Counted from the first letter of the stretch, positions 32,713 to 43,176 are shown. The stretch is DNA of 64,000 bases from an uncultured Pontibacter sp. (GCA_947499125.1 CANMMP010000001.1:434001-498000); one strand, 5' to 3'. Numbers and translations: made by a program. The notes: generated by a model from the letters alone, not told the origin.

Positions 32713-34959
32713 CTATCGGATGTTTGTAACCGTGTCATTCAATTCTTCGAGCGCACTTATTCGCCACGGGCTCCCCACTATCCAGATGATATCGTTTGGC
32801 TGAAAAACCAAATTAGCCTCCGGGTTAAGCAGGCGCTCACCATGTCGTTCAACCCCAACAATAAGACCTTTGGTTCGCTCCCGAATACCGGAGCCTTTTA
32901 TACTTACATTAACAAGAGGCGAGCCTTTAGAAACAACCAATTGCTGCAATCGCACTTCGTCTGCTTTGTCGCGCTCTGGTTGCAGATCCGCTTCCGTTTC
33001 AATGAATTTCCTGAAATATTCGATCTGCTCATCAGAGCCAAACACATAGATCTTGTCACCAGGGAAAATAAGCTCGTGGCTTGCCGGGGCCATTATCGTA
33101 CGATCACCGCGCTCGATCACCGCTATATTTACGCCATATTTTTCCCGCACTTTTAAGTCGATCAGGCTTTTGCCAACCGCCGCCGATTCATGCTTAATTT
33201 CAAAGCTGGTCATGTGCACATCCCAAGGCGTTAGTGTATGGTGCATTTTGCGTGCCTCACTTAGCTCGCGGGCATTAAGGTTAAGCATAAACCGCTGCTC
33301 TATCCGGATATAAAATTGCTGTATCCTCTTAGAGAATATGGCAAGTAAAAGTACGATCAGCAAGCCAACTATAATAGATACCAGCACCGGGAAGAACTGG
33401 TTAAGCAACAAGCCGATGAACAAAATGGATATGCCGATACGTACGAACTCGATCACTATCAGCATGCTACGGTAGTTCCTGTTAGCCCACAAGCGCCCCA
33501 GCGACTCTTTTTCAGGGTGATACACAGCAAATGCCCATAAGAATGGAGACATAAAAACTAATGTGATAGCTGTTGTCACTACATCGCCTAACAAGCCATT
33601 CAGGAAATGCTCTGAAATAAACGGATTAAGGTAACGAGCCGAAAGCAATACGATCGCAATCAATATAACGGAATAGAGTACCAGGTTAATGGCATAAGAA
33701 CGGATCACTATTTTCCAGTCGCTGGTTGTGTTGATATTCTGCGCACCGGAACTGTACTCGTTCAGTGCGCTTAGCCACTTTTTAGGTAGTATTCGTTCCA
33801 GCGTCTGGTATAGCGGCGTAGACAGCCTGATCATATAAGGTGTGGTAAATGTTGTAATAGCCGATACAGCCACAGCCACCGGGTACAGGAAGTCGCTGGT
33901 CACATTCAGGGTAAGGCCCAGGGTTGCAATAATGAAAGAGAACTCCCCTATCTGCGATACGCTCATACCAGACTGCACCGAAGTTTTAAGGCCCTGTCCC
34001 GCAATTAATCCGCCCCCGGTTATACTTACCATCTTGCCCAGCAAAGTCACCACCGTAATGATCGCAATTGGCCCGGCATAGGTCAGTATCATTTCGGGGT
34101 TGATGAGAATACCAACCGATACAAAGAAGATAGCTCCGAACAGGTCTTTTACAGATGAGATCAGGTGCTCGATCTTTTCGGCTTTAGTAGTTTCCGCAAG
34201 TATAGAACCCATGATAAAGGCGCCCAGTGCCGGCGAAAAACCAACCTGCGCAGCGAGTATCACCATCAACAAACAAAGCGCTAACGACACGATGAGTAGC
34301 GTCTCGTCGTTCATCAGCTTACTAGCTTTTTTAAGGAAAGTAGGGATTATAAAGATACCAGCCAGGAACCATACCACCAGGAAGAAACCCAGCTTTAGTA
34401 CAGCAGACAGCATTTCGGAGCCGGCAAACTGCTGGCTCACAGCGAGCGTTGAAAGCAGTACCATCAGCAAAATAGCAACCAGGTCTTCTACTATAAGCAC
34501 CCCAAAAACAAGCCCGGCAAAGCGTTGTGTTTTTACGCCAAGTTCATCAAACGCCCTGATAATAATGGTAGTAGAAGAAATAGAAAGTATACCACCCAGG
34601 AAAACACTATCCATAGTCGACCAGTCCAGCAATTTACCAGTCAGGTAGCCCAGCATCAGCATCACCACCACTTCTACAAGCGCCATCACCGACGATGCGC
34701 CGCCTACCTTAACCAACTTCTTAAAACTGAACTCCAGGCCAAGACTGAACAACAGGAAAATAACCCCGATCTCAGCCCAGATAGTAATGTTCTCGGTTTC
34801 AGTTATAGTAGGGAAAAGCCCTATGTGCGGGCCCACCAACAGACCGGCAATAATATAGCCCAGTACGAGGGGTTGCTTGAGTTTTTTAAAGATCAGGGTA
34901 ATGATACCTGCTGCCCCCAAAATAAGGGCGAGGTCAGTTATCAGGTGAGGTAAGTGCAT
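32713..34959 (-). CDS. CPA2-type cation/proton antiporter (Kef-like) with RCK_C domains
   Basis: 748 residues. Residues 1-390 form a 12- to 13-helix Na/H-exchanger domain (LPHLITDLALILGAAGIITL at the start, FLLFSLGLEFS, GFSPALGAFIMGSI). After further membrane segments (about 430-570), two RCK_C/TrkA-C domains follow: one near GKSLIDLKVREKYGVNIAVI, one near TKGLIVGVERHGERLL, each ending in PGD/PND-x-I. The protein moves K+ or Na+ against H+ and is probably regulated by ligand binding to the RCK_C domains. No RCK_N is seen. It lies 43 bases upstream of the HipA-like gene. Confidence 0.88.
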   Translation of the reverse strand: MHLPHLITDLALILGAAGIITLIFKKLKQPLVLGYIIAGLLVGPHIGLFPTITETENITIWAEIGVIFLLFSLGLEFSFKKLVKVGGASSVMALVEVVVMLMLGYLTGKLLDWSTMDSVFLGGILSISSTTIIIRAFDELGVKTQRFAGLVFGVLIVEDLVAILLMVLLSTLAVSQQFAGSEMLSAVLKLGFFLVVWFLAGIFIIPTFLKKASKLMNDETLLIVSLALCLLMVILAAQVGFSPALGAFIMGSILAETTKAEKIEHLISSVKDLFGAIFFVSVGILINPEMILTYAGPIAIITVVTLLGKMVSITGGGLIAGQGLKTSVQSGMSVSQIGEFSFIIATLGLTLNVTSDFLYPVAVAVSAITTFTTPYMIRLSTPLYQTLERILPKKWLSALNEYSSGAQNINTTSDWKIVIRSYAINLVLYSVILIAIVLLSARYLNPFISEHFLNGLLGDVVTTAITLVFMSPFLWAFAVYHPEKESLGRLWANRNYRSMLIVIEFVRIGISILFIGLLLNQFFPVLVSIIVGLLIVLLLAIFSKRIQQFYIRIEQRFMLNLNARELSEARKMHHTLTPWDVHMTSFEIKHESAAVGKSLIDLKVREKYGVNIAVIERGDRTIMAPASHELIFPGDKIYVFGSDEQIEYFRKFIETEADLQPERDKADEVRLQQLVVSKGSPLVNVSIKGSGIRERTKGLIVGVERHGERLLNPEANLVFQPNDIIWIVGSPWRISALEELNDTVTNIR

Positions 34960-35136
34960 TCGTTTATTTTAGAACTGAATTAAGGTTGCTTCGAATATAG
35001 TAAATTGTAAGGTAGTTTGCCGAAACTTAGCGCATTTACCAGTTAAACTATTACGCTTAACCTTGACCTTAAGATCATTAATAACTGGTTAAATTCAGCT
35101 GATTTTATACTTTGGAAGAGAAAAAGACAGGTGCTT

Positions 35137-36600
35137 TTATGCTACCTCATAGCCCAATACCTGGTTAACAAGTTTTAATTCCTCGTCGTTGTCGGTCATT
35201 ACAAACAGCACATCCCCTGCTTCCAGTACGGTAGCACCGTTAGGCGTCACGAATTTTTTGTTCCTGTTTATAAGTACAATTAACGTTCCTTTCGGGAAGT
35301 GCAGGTCAACCAACGATTTTCCGACAGCTAAGCTATCGGGTAATACCATTATTTCGGTCAGTTCGTTTTTGATATCGTACTCCATCTCAAGTTCGAACTG
35401 GTGCTTTTTAGGTTTATTGTCCTTTTCGCCCAGGTTAAGCCAGTTAGCCACTACGGATAATGTGGTTCCCTGCAACATCACCGATGTCAATACAATAAAG
35501 AATACAATATTGAAGATCACGCCTGATTGCTCTACTCCGGCAAGCAAGGGGTAAGTAGCAAACACAATAGGCACGGCGCCGCGCAAACCAACCCACGATA
35601 CATATAACTTGTCCTGTAAAGTAGTTTTAAAGAAGGCCATACTGATAAAAACACTCAGCGGACGTGCCACGAATATCAGGAAGAGCGAAACAAGAATGCC
35701 TATACCTATAACGGGTAGCATCCGAGACGGAAACACAAGCAGGCCCAGTGTAAGGAACATCAGGATCTGCATCAGCCAGGCCAGGCCATCGTAAAAGCGT
35801 GTAAGGCTGCGTTTATGTATAAAGTTACGGTTACCAAGTATAACTGCAGCTATGTACACAGCCAGGAAGCCATTACCATTTATCAGGTTAGTAAAAGCAA
35901 ACGTAAAGATGACCATAGCCAGCGTAAGTGCGGGGTATAAGCCTTCCTGCTCGAGCTTGATCCTGTTTATAACCCAGGTCATCACTCGCCCCATAACTAC
36001 ACCCGATACTGCTCCTATACTCATCTGCATAAAGAACATGGGCACCAGCTCCCAGATACTGGCATCATCGTTAATGATAAGAAAAGTAAAGCTTACAGTC
36101 AGGAAATAAGCCATCGGGTCGTTACTTCCCGACTCAAACTCCAGGGTTGGGCGCAGGTTATTTTTAAGGCCGATGTTCTTGGAACGAAGTATAGAGAAAA
36201 CAGCCGCCGCATCTGTAGATGAAACGATAGAGCCTAGCAGCAGACTTTCTAACAAGGTCAGATCTGTTACAAAATAAGCAAAAGCACCTAACAGGAAAGC
36301 TGTGATAAAAACACCAACTGTTGCCAGGGTAACACCACGCCAAAGTACAGGTCTTATACTTTGCCAGCGTGTATCCAAACCACCGGAAAAGAGAATGATA
36401 GTTAAGGCAACTGTACCTAAGGATTGGGCACTTTGTGCATCGTCGAAGTGAATATTACCAAAGCCATCGGAGCCTGCCAGCATACCAACCCCTAAAAAGA
36501 GCAGTAGCGCCGGTACACCAAAACGTCCTAAACTTTTACTTATCAGAATACTGATAAAGAGTAAGATGGCTCCTCCCAGTAATATGTTTTCAAAATCCAT
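35137..36600 (-). CDS. CPA1-type K+/H+ antiporter NhaP2-like with RCK_C
   Basis: 487 residues: 12 membrane helices to about residue 385 with the Asp-containing SIVSSTDAAAVFSILRSKNI and FESGSNDPMAYFLTV segments typical of CPA1 NhaP2/CvrA, then an RCK_C domain (LPDSLAVGKSLVDLHFPKGT to DVLFVMTDNDEELK). It exports K+ or Na+ in exchange for protons and protects against osmotic or alkaline stress. It is tandem to the CPA2 antiporter (177-base gap), which suggests a K+ homeostasis cluster. Confidence 0.9.
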   Translation of the reverse strand: MDFENILLGGAILLFISILISKSLGRFGVPALLLFLGVGMLAGSDGFGNIHFDDAQSAQSLGTVALTIILFSGGLDTRWQSIRPVLWRGVTLATVGVFITAFLLGAFAYFVTDLTLLESLLLGSIVSSTDAAAVFSILRSKNIGLKNNLRPTLEFESGSNDPMAYFLTVSFTFLIINDDASIWELVPMFFMQMSIGAVSGVVMGRVMTWVINRIKLEQEGLYPALTLAMVIFTFAFTNLINGNGFLAVYIAAVILGNRNFIHKRSLTRFYDGLAWLMQILMFLTLGLLVFPSRMLPVIGIGILVSLFLIFVARPLSVFISMAFFKTTLQDKLYVSWVGLRGAVPIVFATYPLLAGVEQSGVIFNIVFFIVLTSVMLQGTTLSVVANWLNLGEKDNKPKKHQFELEMEYDIKNELTEIMVLPDSLAVGKSLVDLHFPKGTLIVLINRNKKFVTPNGATVLEAGDVLFVMTDNDEELKLVNQVLGYEVA

Positions 36601-37147
36601 ATATAAAAGTATAGACCAGGTAACTGTGCTTACACCAATACCGTGTTAGATTAACTTGTCTACTAAATAGCCACTTAAACAGTTACTTCAACAGGCAGGG
36701 TAATTAGCTTATTTAAATATCAGGTTCGGGTTTTATACAGATAATACTCCATAAAAGCCATTCAAACCATTTTTGAGCATCATGCCTCACCTGATACTAA
36801 ATCGTAGTGGCAAGTATAAATCAGCTTGTGGTGTGAGATCGAACTTAGAAATGCTTATTGTTTAACAGAGTATCATACTTCACGGTCTCAAAAATAAGCA
36901 TTATTCTATACTTTATAAAACTGAGTTCAATTCAGTTCTGAAACAAGTATGTTATACTTTATACTTTAAGTATTCTCTCTCCTTAATCAATCCAACAAAT
37001 TGTACTTTATACTTTCGTACTCAAGTCTGATTAATTGAAAAGTGCATCTTTACTGCATCATTTTCGTACAAAAACTTAAACAGCAGCTCGTTATTATCAA
37101 AACAAGTAACCGGAGCAGCTGATTTATGAAATTTAAATATGATAACT
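36601..37147. other. Intergenic region, no gene seen
   Basis: 547 bases with no credible reading frame. TATACTT words are dense between 36960 and 37020 (CTTTATACTTTAAGTATT and relatives). It separates divergent genes and so should contain their promoters; no hairpin or repeat beyond those words was noted. Confidence 0.6.
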
Positions 37148-37378
37148 ATGAAAAAGTTAATGATAGCAGGTGGTTTATTAGTTGGTACAGTCGGTTTGTT
37201 TTCGTGCGAAACACGCGACAACAATACAACAGCCAATGAAGGCGAAAGCAGCGTGGTTGTTGACCGTGACTCAGTAGCCACCGAATACGAAGTAACAGAA
37301 ACAGTTGTTGATTATGACACAACTACCCGTACTAAGACCGTTGATGCTGAAAAAGACGAAGATATAAACATCGAATAA
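37148..37378 (+). CDS. Small acidic lipoprotein
   Basis: 76 residues from ATG 37148 (MKKLMIAGGLLVGTVGLFSC), a lipoprotein signal with Cys20. The mature 57 residues are strongly acidic and valine-rich (SSVVVDRDSVATEYEVTETV) with no cysteine or fold I recognise. An in-frame ATG at 37139 is less likely because it adds only a short MIT. Cell-envelope location is implied; function unknown. Confidence 0.75.
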   Translation: MKKLMIAGGLLVGTVGLFSCETRDNNTTANEGESSVVVDRDSVATEYEVTETVVDYDTTTRTKTVDAEKDEDINIE

Positions 37379-37396
37379 TTACAACACATAATTGAT

Positions 37397-37447
37397 ATAA
37401 AAGCACAAAAGCACTGCTAAAATTTAGCAGTGCTTTTGTGCTTTTAT
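37397..37447. terminator. Long hairpin terminator between converging genes
   Basis: Outer stem ATAAAAGCACAAAA (37397-37410) pairs with its complement at 37434-37447, and the inner stem GCACTGCTAAA pairs with TTTAGCAGTGC. The whole is an almost perfect 51-base palindrome. Confidence 0.92.
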
Positions 37448-37470
37448 AAGAATACTTGCAAACTATAGAT

Positions 37471-39114
37471 CTAACTAACTGCAGTTCGCTCTATCTCACG
37501 AAGGTTCTCCATTTTCTTATTTCGCAGGAAGCCATTAATATCTTCAAAGTGCTCGCGTATACGTTTGTTGCCAAACTCAAATACCTTGTTAGCCAATCCA
37601 TCCAGGAAATCGCGGTCGTGCGACACTAGTATAAGCGTACCATCAAAAGCCTTTAGGGCATCTTTCAGAATATCCTTTGTCTTAATATCCAGGTGGTTTG
37701 TAGGCTCATCCAGTATCAGGAGGTTTACTGGCTGCAACAACAGTTTAATCATTGCCAGACGCGTCTTCTCCCCTCCCGATAACACTTTTACCTTCTTCTC
37801 TATCGAATCACCACTGAACATAAAGGCACCCAACAGGTCCTTTACACGCGTACGCGAATCACCAACAGCAATCTCATCTATCGTCTGGAAAATCGTCAGA
37901 TCTTCGTCGAGCAAAGAGGCCTGGTTCTGGGCAAAATAGCCGATCATGCAATTATGGCCTAGTTGTAATTTGCCATCAAAATCGATCTCGCCCATAATGG
38001 CTTTTACCAATGTCGACTTACCTTCACCGTTCTTACCTACAAAAGCGATCTTCTCACCTCGCTCTATAGTTAGCGACGCATCTTTAAACACCACATGGTC
38101 ACCATACTTTTTAGTGAGGTTCTCTGCTATAACCGGATAGTTGCCAGAGCGTGGTGCAGGCGGAAACTTCAGGTTCAGTGACGAAGTATCCACTTCATCT
38201 ACTTCAATGATCTCCATCTTCTCCAGCATCTTCACCCGCGACTGCACCTGCAGTGTTTTAGAGTAAGTACCTTTAAAGCGATCTATAAATCCCTGAATAT
38301 CGGCAATCTCTTTCTGCTGGTCGTCGAACTGCTTTTGCTGCTGCTCACGGCGTTCTTTACGCAGTTGCAGGTATTGGCTATAGTTTACTTTATAGTCGTA
38401 AATACGGCCCATTGTCACCTCTATCGTACGGTTCGTAATATTATCTACAAAGGTCTTATCGTGGGAGATAACAATAACTGCCTTCGCATTATTTACCAGG
38501 AACTCCTCCAGCCACTGTATCGATTCAATATCGAGGTGGTTAGTTGGCTCATCCAGCAGTATAAGATCAGGTTTCTGCAATAAAATTTTAGCTAGTTCGA
38601 TACGCATGCGCCAGCCACCGCTAAACTCATTTGTAGGTCGCGTAAAATCCTCACGGCTGAAGCCCAGTCCCTTCAGAGTCTTCTCTACTTCCGCATCAAA
38701 ATTTATCTCTTCAATAGAGTAGTACTTCTCCCCCAGTTCCGATACCTGCTCGATCAGTTTATAGTAGTCATCAGAATCATAGTCAGTTCGTATCTCAAGT
38801 TGCCTGTTCAGTTCATCCATCTGTGCCTTCATATCCAGCACTTTGCCGAATGCCTTCGAAGCCTCTTCAAATACGGTACAGTTATCTTCCGTCAGCAAAT
38901 GTTGTGGCAAGTACGCTATAACCGCCTCTTTCGGAGCAGACACTTTACCTTTTGTAGGTTTACTAACTCCGGCAATGATTTTTAAAAGAGTAGATTTACC
39001 CGCACCGTTCTTACCCATCAGGGCAATCCGGTCATTATCGTTGATATTAAAAGAAACGTTACTGAAAAGTGTAGAGCCGCTAAACTCCACCGCTACCGCG
39101 TCAACTGAGATCAT
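37471..39114 (-). CDS. ABC-F family ATPase (translation factor type)
   Basis: 547 residues with two nucleotide-binding domains: Walker A GKNGAGKST near 35 and GKNGEGKST near 360, signatures FSGGWRMR and LSGGEKTR, Walker B LLDEPTNHLD twice. Between them is the basic P-site tRNA-interacting motif linker (QYLQLRKERREQQQKQFDDQ). No membrane segment, so it is a ribosome-associated ABC-F protein of the EttA/YbiT/Uup type rather than a transporter. The subgroup is not resolved. Confidence 0.93.
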   Translation of the reverse strand: MISVDAVAVEFSGSTLFSNVSFNINDNDRIALMGKNGAGKSTLLKIIAGVSKPTKGKVSAPKEAVIAYLPQHLLTEDNCTVFEEASKAFGKVLDMKAQMDELNRQLEIRTDYDSDDYYKLIEQVSELGEKYYSIEEINFDAEVEKTLKGLGFSREDFTRPTNEFSGGWRMRIELAKILLQKPDLILLDEPTNHLDIESIQWLEEFLVNNAKAVIVISHDKTFVDNITNRTIEVTMGRIYDYKVNYSQYLQLRKERREQQQKQFDDQQKEIADIQGFIDRFKGTYSKTLQVQSRVKMLEKMEIIEVDEVDTSSLNLKFPPAPRSGNYPVIAENLTKKYGDHVVFKDASLTIERGEKIAFVGKNGEGKSTLVKAIMGEIDFDGKLQLGHNCMIGYFAQNQASLLDEDLTIFQTIDEIAVGDSRTRVKDLLGAFMFSGDSIEKKVKVLSGGEKTRLAMIKLLLQPVNLLILDEPTNHLDIKTKDILKDALKAFDGTLILVSHDRDFLDGLANKVFEFGNKRIREHFEDINGFLRNKKMENLREIERTAVS

Positions 39115-39208
39115 AAGTATAAATTTTGAAATGCAAAGGTAAGCAAGTGCCCCGCAAAAACTATAAGCCTGTATAATTGAAAAAGGAAATTATATGCCTT
39201 AAAAACAA

Positions 39209-39243
39209 AATTGCCAGACTTAGAAAGTATAAGTCTGGCAATT
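39209..39243 (-). terminator. Terminator of the 4,6-dehydratase gene
   Basis: A 14-bp stem (39209-39222 with 39230-39243, core TTGCCAGACTTA) with a seven-base loop; the minus-strand continuation is U-rich. Confidence 0.88.
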
Positions 39244-39265
39244 GGTATTAAGTTCCGAAGTCGAG

Positions 39266-41182
39266 TTAGCTATTTGCAACATCCAATTCCTCATACCTGG
39301 AATTTTTACTTAAGAATTCCGGAACGATCACTTTCATTTTTCTTACGGCTGCCAGTTCCTCGCTATCTTTGCACAGGCTTAACAGTTCATTAACCTCAGC
39401 CTGTACATCCGCATACTGGTATTCCCTTACCTTCGATATCTTGATCTTATGGTGGTGCGTAGGAATAGTCGTTTCTTCTTCGTTCAGTAGCTCTTCGTAA
39501 AGCTTTTCTCCCGGACGTAGACCAGTATAAACTATATCTATATCTATACCAGGCGTAAGACCGGCAAGCTTAATCATTTTATTAGCCAGGTTCACGATCT
39601 TCACCGGCTCACCCATATCAAATATAAAGATCTCACCACCTTTACCCATCGACCCCGCTTCCAGCACCAACTGTACTGCTTCCGGAATCGTCATAAAGTA
39701 GCGGGTAATATCAGGGTGCGTAACTGTAATTGGTCCGCCTTTCTGAATTTGAGATCTGAAACGTGGAATAACCGAACCATTAGAACCTAACACATTACCA
39801 AAACGGGTAGTTATAAAGCGTGTACGCTTCTGGCTCTCTCCAGCTCCATCTTTGCCAACAGCATTCAAAGACTGCGTATAGATCTCAGCAATACGTTTAG
39901 TTGCCCCCATAATGTTGGTTGGGTTCACAGCCTTATCAGTAGAGACCATTACAAACTTCTCCACATCAAAAGCTACGGCTAGGTCAGCCAGGTTCTTAGT
40001 ACCCATCACGTTGGTCAGTATTGCCTCAGAAGGGTTGTTTTCCATCATAGGCACATGCTTGTATGCAGCGGCATGATACACCACATGCGGGTTATACTCT
40101 TTAAACAGGGTGTACATCCTGTTAAAGTTTTGTATATCAGCAATACAAAGCTTCATGTTACAGCCAGGGTAAGCCTCTTCCATTTCCAGTTGCAACTCAT
40201 GCAGCGGCGATTCTGCCTGGTCGCAGATGATCACCATTTCAGGATCATGACTTAGTACCTGGCGAACCACTTCAGAACCGATAGAGCCGGCTCCACCAGT
40301 AATTAACACACGTTTATTCCTAAGGTCACGGGCTACTTTCTTATTCTCGATTACAATAGGAGGACGCTGCAAAAGGTCTTCAATCTTCAGGTCCTGGATC
40401 TGGTTCAGGCGCAGATGTCCCGATACCCACTCAGCAGTTGGAGGCACTGTCAGCACTTTAATGCCAAGTTCCACACACTTCTCAATGGTTTTCTTCTTGG
40501 CATCGGTCTTAAGGTCCTCACTCATCACGATCAGTTTATCGATCTGCATGTTGCGATGAAGCTTCTTAATATCCTTGCCACGGTATACTCGAACCTGTTG
40601 TATCGTCTTATCAACTTTGCTTGGGTTATCATCTATGAAGCCGGCAATCACATATCGCCCCATGCCACTCGTTTCCAAGGCTTGCTTTACTAGAAGTGCA
40701 TATCCATTAGCACCATAGATCAATACGCGTTCACGTTTACCTGAAGTACTACGTTTAATATAATAGAAGACTCCTTTAGCTCCCAGGCGCAGCATTATTA
40801 GCAGCGAAGAAGATATAAAGAAGTTGACCAGCAAGACGACAAAAATATTAACCGACCGAAGCGAGAACATTGGTCCTACAAACAATGCAACAGCAGCGCC
40901 ATATACCACACTGGATATCAGTACAGCACTAAAAATGCGGTAAATATCCTGTGTTCCAGAATACCGGATCAAACCGGTATGGATACGCATGGAATAAGAA
41001 GTAATGAGAAATACCAGGCAGTATAAGCCTACATATATGGTAAAATGACCTCTTAAAAGGTCAGTAAACTCAAACTGGCGTATTAAGAGAAAAGAAAAGA
41101 CAAATGCCCAACTGGTAATAACCTGATCAAGTAACAGGATGATCCATTTAGGTATAGATTTATTCAATAAGTATAGTTTCAT
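39266..41182 (-). CDS. Membrane-anchored UDP-sugar 4,6-dehydratase (PglF/WbpM/CapD type)
   Basis: 638 residues. Four N-terminal transmembrane helices (about 1-130), an intermediate nucleotide-binding region (VLIYGANGYALLVKQALE), then the SDR catalytic domain with GGAGSIGSEVVRQ and FVMVSTDKAVNPTNIMGATK. In this long family the usual catalytic Tyr is replaced by Met (S-M-K triad), as seen here in NIMGATK. It makes UDP-4-keto-6-deoxy-GlcNAc, the first step toward di-N-acetylbacillosamine and related sugars. It is the last gene of the capsule locus, but a terminator at 41336 separates it, so it has its own promoter. Confidence 0.9.
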   Translation of the reverse strand: MKLYLLNKSIPKWIILLLDQVITSWAFVFSFLLIRQFEFTDLLRGHFTIYVGLYCLVFLITSYSMRIHTGLIRYSGTQDIYRIFSAVLISSVVYGAAVALFVGPMFSLRSVNIFVVLLVNFFISSSLLIMLRLGAKGVFYYIKRSTSGKRERVLIYGANGYALLVKQALETSGMGRYVIAGFIDDNPSKVDKTIQQVRVYRGKDIKKLHRNMQIDKLIVMSEDLKTDAKKKTIEKCVELGIKVLTVPPTAEWVSGHLRLNQIQDLKIEDLLQRPPIVIENKKVARDLRNKRVLITGGAGSIGSEVVRQVLSHDPEMVIICDQAESPLHELQLEMEEAYPGCNMKLCIADIQNFNRMYTLFKEYNPHVVYHAAAYKHVPMMENNPSEAILTNVMGTKNLADLAVAFDVEKFVMVSTDKAVNPTNIMGATKRIAEIYTQSLNAVGKDGAGESQKRTRFITTRFGNVLGSNGSVIPRFRSQIQKGGPITVTHPDITRYFMTIPEAVQLVLEAGSMGKGGEIFIFDMGEPVKIVNLANKMIKLAGLTPGIDIDIVYTGLRPGEKLYEELLNEEETTIPTHHHKIKISKVREYQYADVQAEVNELLSLCKDSEELAAVRKMKVIVPEFLSKNSRYEELDVANS

Positions 41183-41335
41183 AACTGGGTGATCGCTATT
41201 GTATAGCTGGTATAGAACGGCAATTTACACAATTTCTTGCATTTTGTTGACGTCAATGTTCAAACTATTAACGCGCAATACAGGTTCAATTTTTATGTTA
41301 TTTATAGATAATGCCCCATCTCAGTTTAATAAAAA

Positions 41336-41362
41336 AAAGGACTATAATAGTTATAGTCCTTT
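41336..41362 (-). terminator. Terminator of the capsule operon
   Basis: Stem AAAGGACTATA/TATAGTCCTTT with a five-base loop right after the aminotransferase gene; the minus strand continues with U residues. Confidence 0.88.
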
Positions 41363-41382
41363 AAAAGTCTTTTGTAGGAATT

Positions 41383-42528
41383 TTAAATTGCATTTTCTTT
41401 GTTAAAACAACTCCTGAATAGCGACTTTACTTTTTGTGATTCTTCTTTAGTCAAATTAGAACCTGATGGCAAACACAAGCCATTTTCAAACAGACTCTCG
41501 CTAGTTCCATCCCCATAAAAAGGTGCATCAGCAAATACAGGCTGCAAATGCATTGGCTTCCATAAAGGCCGCGATTCAATATTCTCGTTTTCAAGCGCCT
41601 GGCGAATATCCTCACGTGTAACACCCGAATTTGAATCTACTAAAATAGTACTTAACCAACGGTTTGAGTAAAAGTCTTCAGAAGGTTCATCAGGGAAAGA
41701 GACCGCATCTAAATCAGCAAAAGTTTCTTTATAGAAACTATAGTTGGCCCTGCGACTGGCAACCCTCTTCTCCAGTACCTCCATCTGCCCACGACCAATA
41801 CCAGCACAGATGTTACTCATGCGGTAGTTATAGCCAATGTGCGAGTGCTGATAGTGCGGTGCATTATCGCGTGCCTGTGTAGCTAGGAAACGTGCCTTCT
41901 TTATCCATTCTTCATTGGTTGAAACAAGCGCCCCTCCACCAGAAGTAGTGATGATCTTGTTACCATTGAATGACAAAATACTCATGGCCCCAAACGTGCC
42001 CAGTTTCCAGCCCTTATAGCTCGATCCCAAAGCCTCTGCAGCATCTTCTACTACTGGAATCTCATACCTGTCAGCAACCTCCATGATAAGGTCCATCTCA
42101 GCCGGCATGCCGTACAGGTGCACCACGATGATGGCCTTTGGTTTTTTGCCTTTGCTGATCCTGTCTTTAATGGCTTCCTCCAGATACTTGGGAGACATGT
42201 TCCAGGTAAGAGCCTCGCTATCCACAAAAACAGGCGTTGCTCCCTGGTAAGCGATCGGGTTGGCAGACGCAGAGAAAGTCATTGACTGGCAGATCACCTC
42301 GTCTCCGGCTTTTACACCAAGTATGATTAGGGCAAGATGTAAGGCAGCTGTACCAGAACTTAGTGCCGCTACATGCACATCATTTCCTAAATAGGTTGAA
42401 AGATCCTTCTCAAAGCCATCTACATTCGGGCCTAGCGGCGCGATCCAGTTGGTATCAAAAGCTTCTTTAACATATTGCTCTTCCGTACCTCCCATGTGCG
42501 GTGAAGAGAGCCAAATTTTATTGTTCAT
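41383..42528 (-). CDS. DegT/DnrJ/EryC1 aminotransferase (PglE-like)
   Basis: 381 residues of the PLP-dependent sugar aminotransferase family: GTAALHLALIILGVKAGDEV at the cofactor site, HLYGMPAEMDLI, EDAAEALGSSYKG (Asp-x-x-x-Ala-x-Gly loop) and the PLP lysine in LSFNGNKIITTSGGGALV. The Asn-Lys form of that motif fits the PglE/PseC-type branch acting on 4-keto sugars. With the PglD- and PglF-like genes it would make UDP-2,4-diacetamido-trideoxy-glucose. It is three bases from the acetyltransferase gene. Confidence 0.88.
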   Translation of the reverse strand: MNNKIWLSSPHMGGTEEQYVKEAFDTNWIAPLGPNVDGFEKDLSTYLGNDVHVAALSSGTAALHLALIILGVKAGDEVICQSMTFSASANPIAYQGATPVFVDSEALTWNMSPKYLEEAIKDRISKGKKPKAIIVVHLYGMPAEMDLIMEVADRYEIPVVEDAAEALGSSYKGWKLGTFGAMSILSFNGNKIITTSGGGALVSTNEEWIKKARFLATQARDNAPHYQHSHIGYNYRMSNICAGIGRGQMEVLEKRVASRRANYSFYKETFADLDAVSFPDEPSEDFYSNRWLSTILVDSNSGVTREDIRQALENENIESRPLWKPMHLQPVFADAPFYGDGTSESLFENGLCLPSGSNLTKEESQKVKSLFRSCFNKENAI

Positions 42529-42531
42529 ATT

Positions 42532-43176
42532 TTAGTCGTGAAACTTTATAGGTTTGGCAGGGATGCCAACAGCTGTACAATTTGCTGGAAGTGTTTTTGA
42601 AACAACAGCACCAGCACCAACTATTGTATTCTCACCAATTTCTAATTGATTAATTATTTTAGCTCCTGTACCTACATACACACATTCACCTATTTCTACC
42701 TCTCCAGAAATATTAACCGATGGCATAAAAGAGCAGTAGTCTGCAATGTTCGTATCATGGCCAACAGTACATGCTAGATTTAAAATAACATGAGACCCAA
42801 TATTAATATTAACTGTAAGTATATTACCCGCTGTAATGATGCTACCCTCACCTATAATAACGTCTTTATCTCCCATCAGAACACTTGGATGTATTAGCGC
42901 AGGATAACACAATTTTGTATTATCTATTTTAGAAATAACACTCTTCTTAATCTTCGGGTCTCCCAATGCAAAGACTACAAACAACTCCTCCGAATAATCA
43001 TTCAATTGCTGAACACCACCTAGTACTTTATAGCCATAAAGTTCTTCGCCTACAGTAACACCATCATCGTAGAATCCAGCAATATTCCAAATCTTTTGTT
43101 TCTGGTTAATTTGCTCTATAAGCATGGCTACTTCGCGGCCAAAACCTCCAGCCCCAAAAATGGCAATTTGTTTCAT
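42532..43176 (-). CDS. Sugar O/N-acetyltransferase, NeuD/PglD family
   Basis: 214 residues. N-terminal Rossmann-like domain ([20 protein letters not shown]) followed by a left-handed beta-helix of hexapeptide repeats ([40 protein letters not shown]). In PglD the catalytic base is a histidine; here [14 protein letters not shown] carries the matching His. It acetylates the 4-amino group of a UDP-amino sugar. It overlaps the phosphoglycosyl transferase gene by four bases (translational coupling). Confidence 0.88.
   Translation of the reverse strand: MKQIAIFGAGGFGREVAMLIEQINQKQKIWNIAGFYDDGVTVGEELYGYKVLGGVQQLNDYSEELFVVFALGDPKIKKSVISKIDNTKLCYPALIHPSVLMGDKDVIIGEGSIITAGNILTVNINIGSHVILNLACTVGHDTNIADYCSFMPSVNISGEVEIGECVYVGTGAKIINQLEIGENTIVGAGAVVSKTLPANCTAVGIPAKPIKFHD

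Noticed and set aside
34100..34648. 182-codon plus-strand frame inside the CPA2 antiporter
   Set aside because: Antisense to membrane helices; Ser/Thr/Ile-rich shadow of hydrophobic codons.
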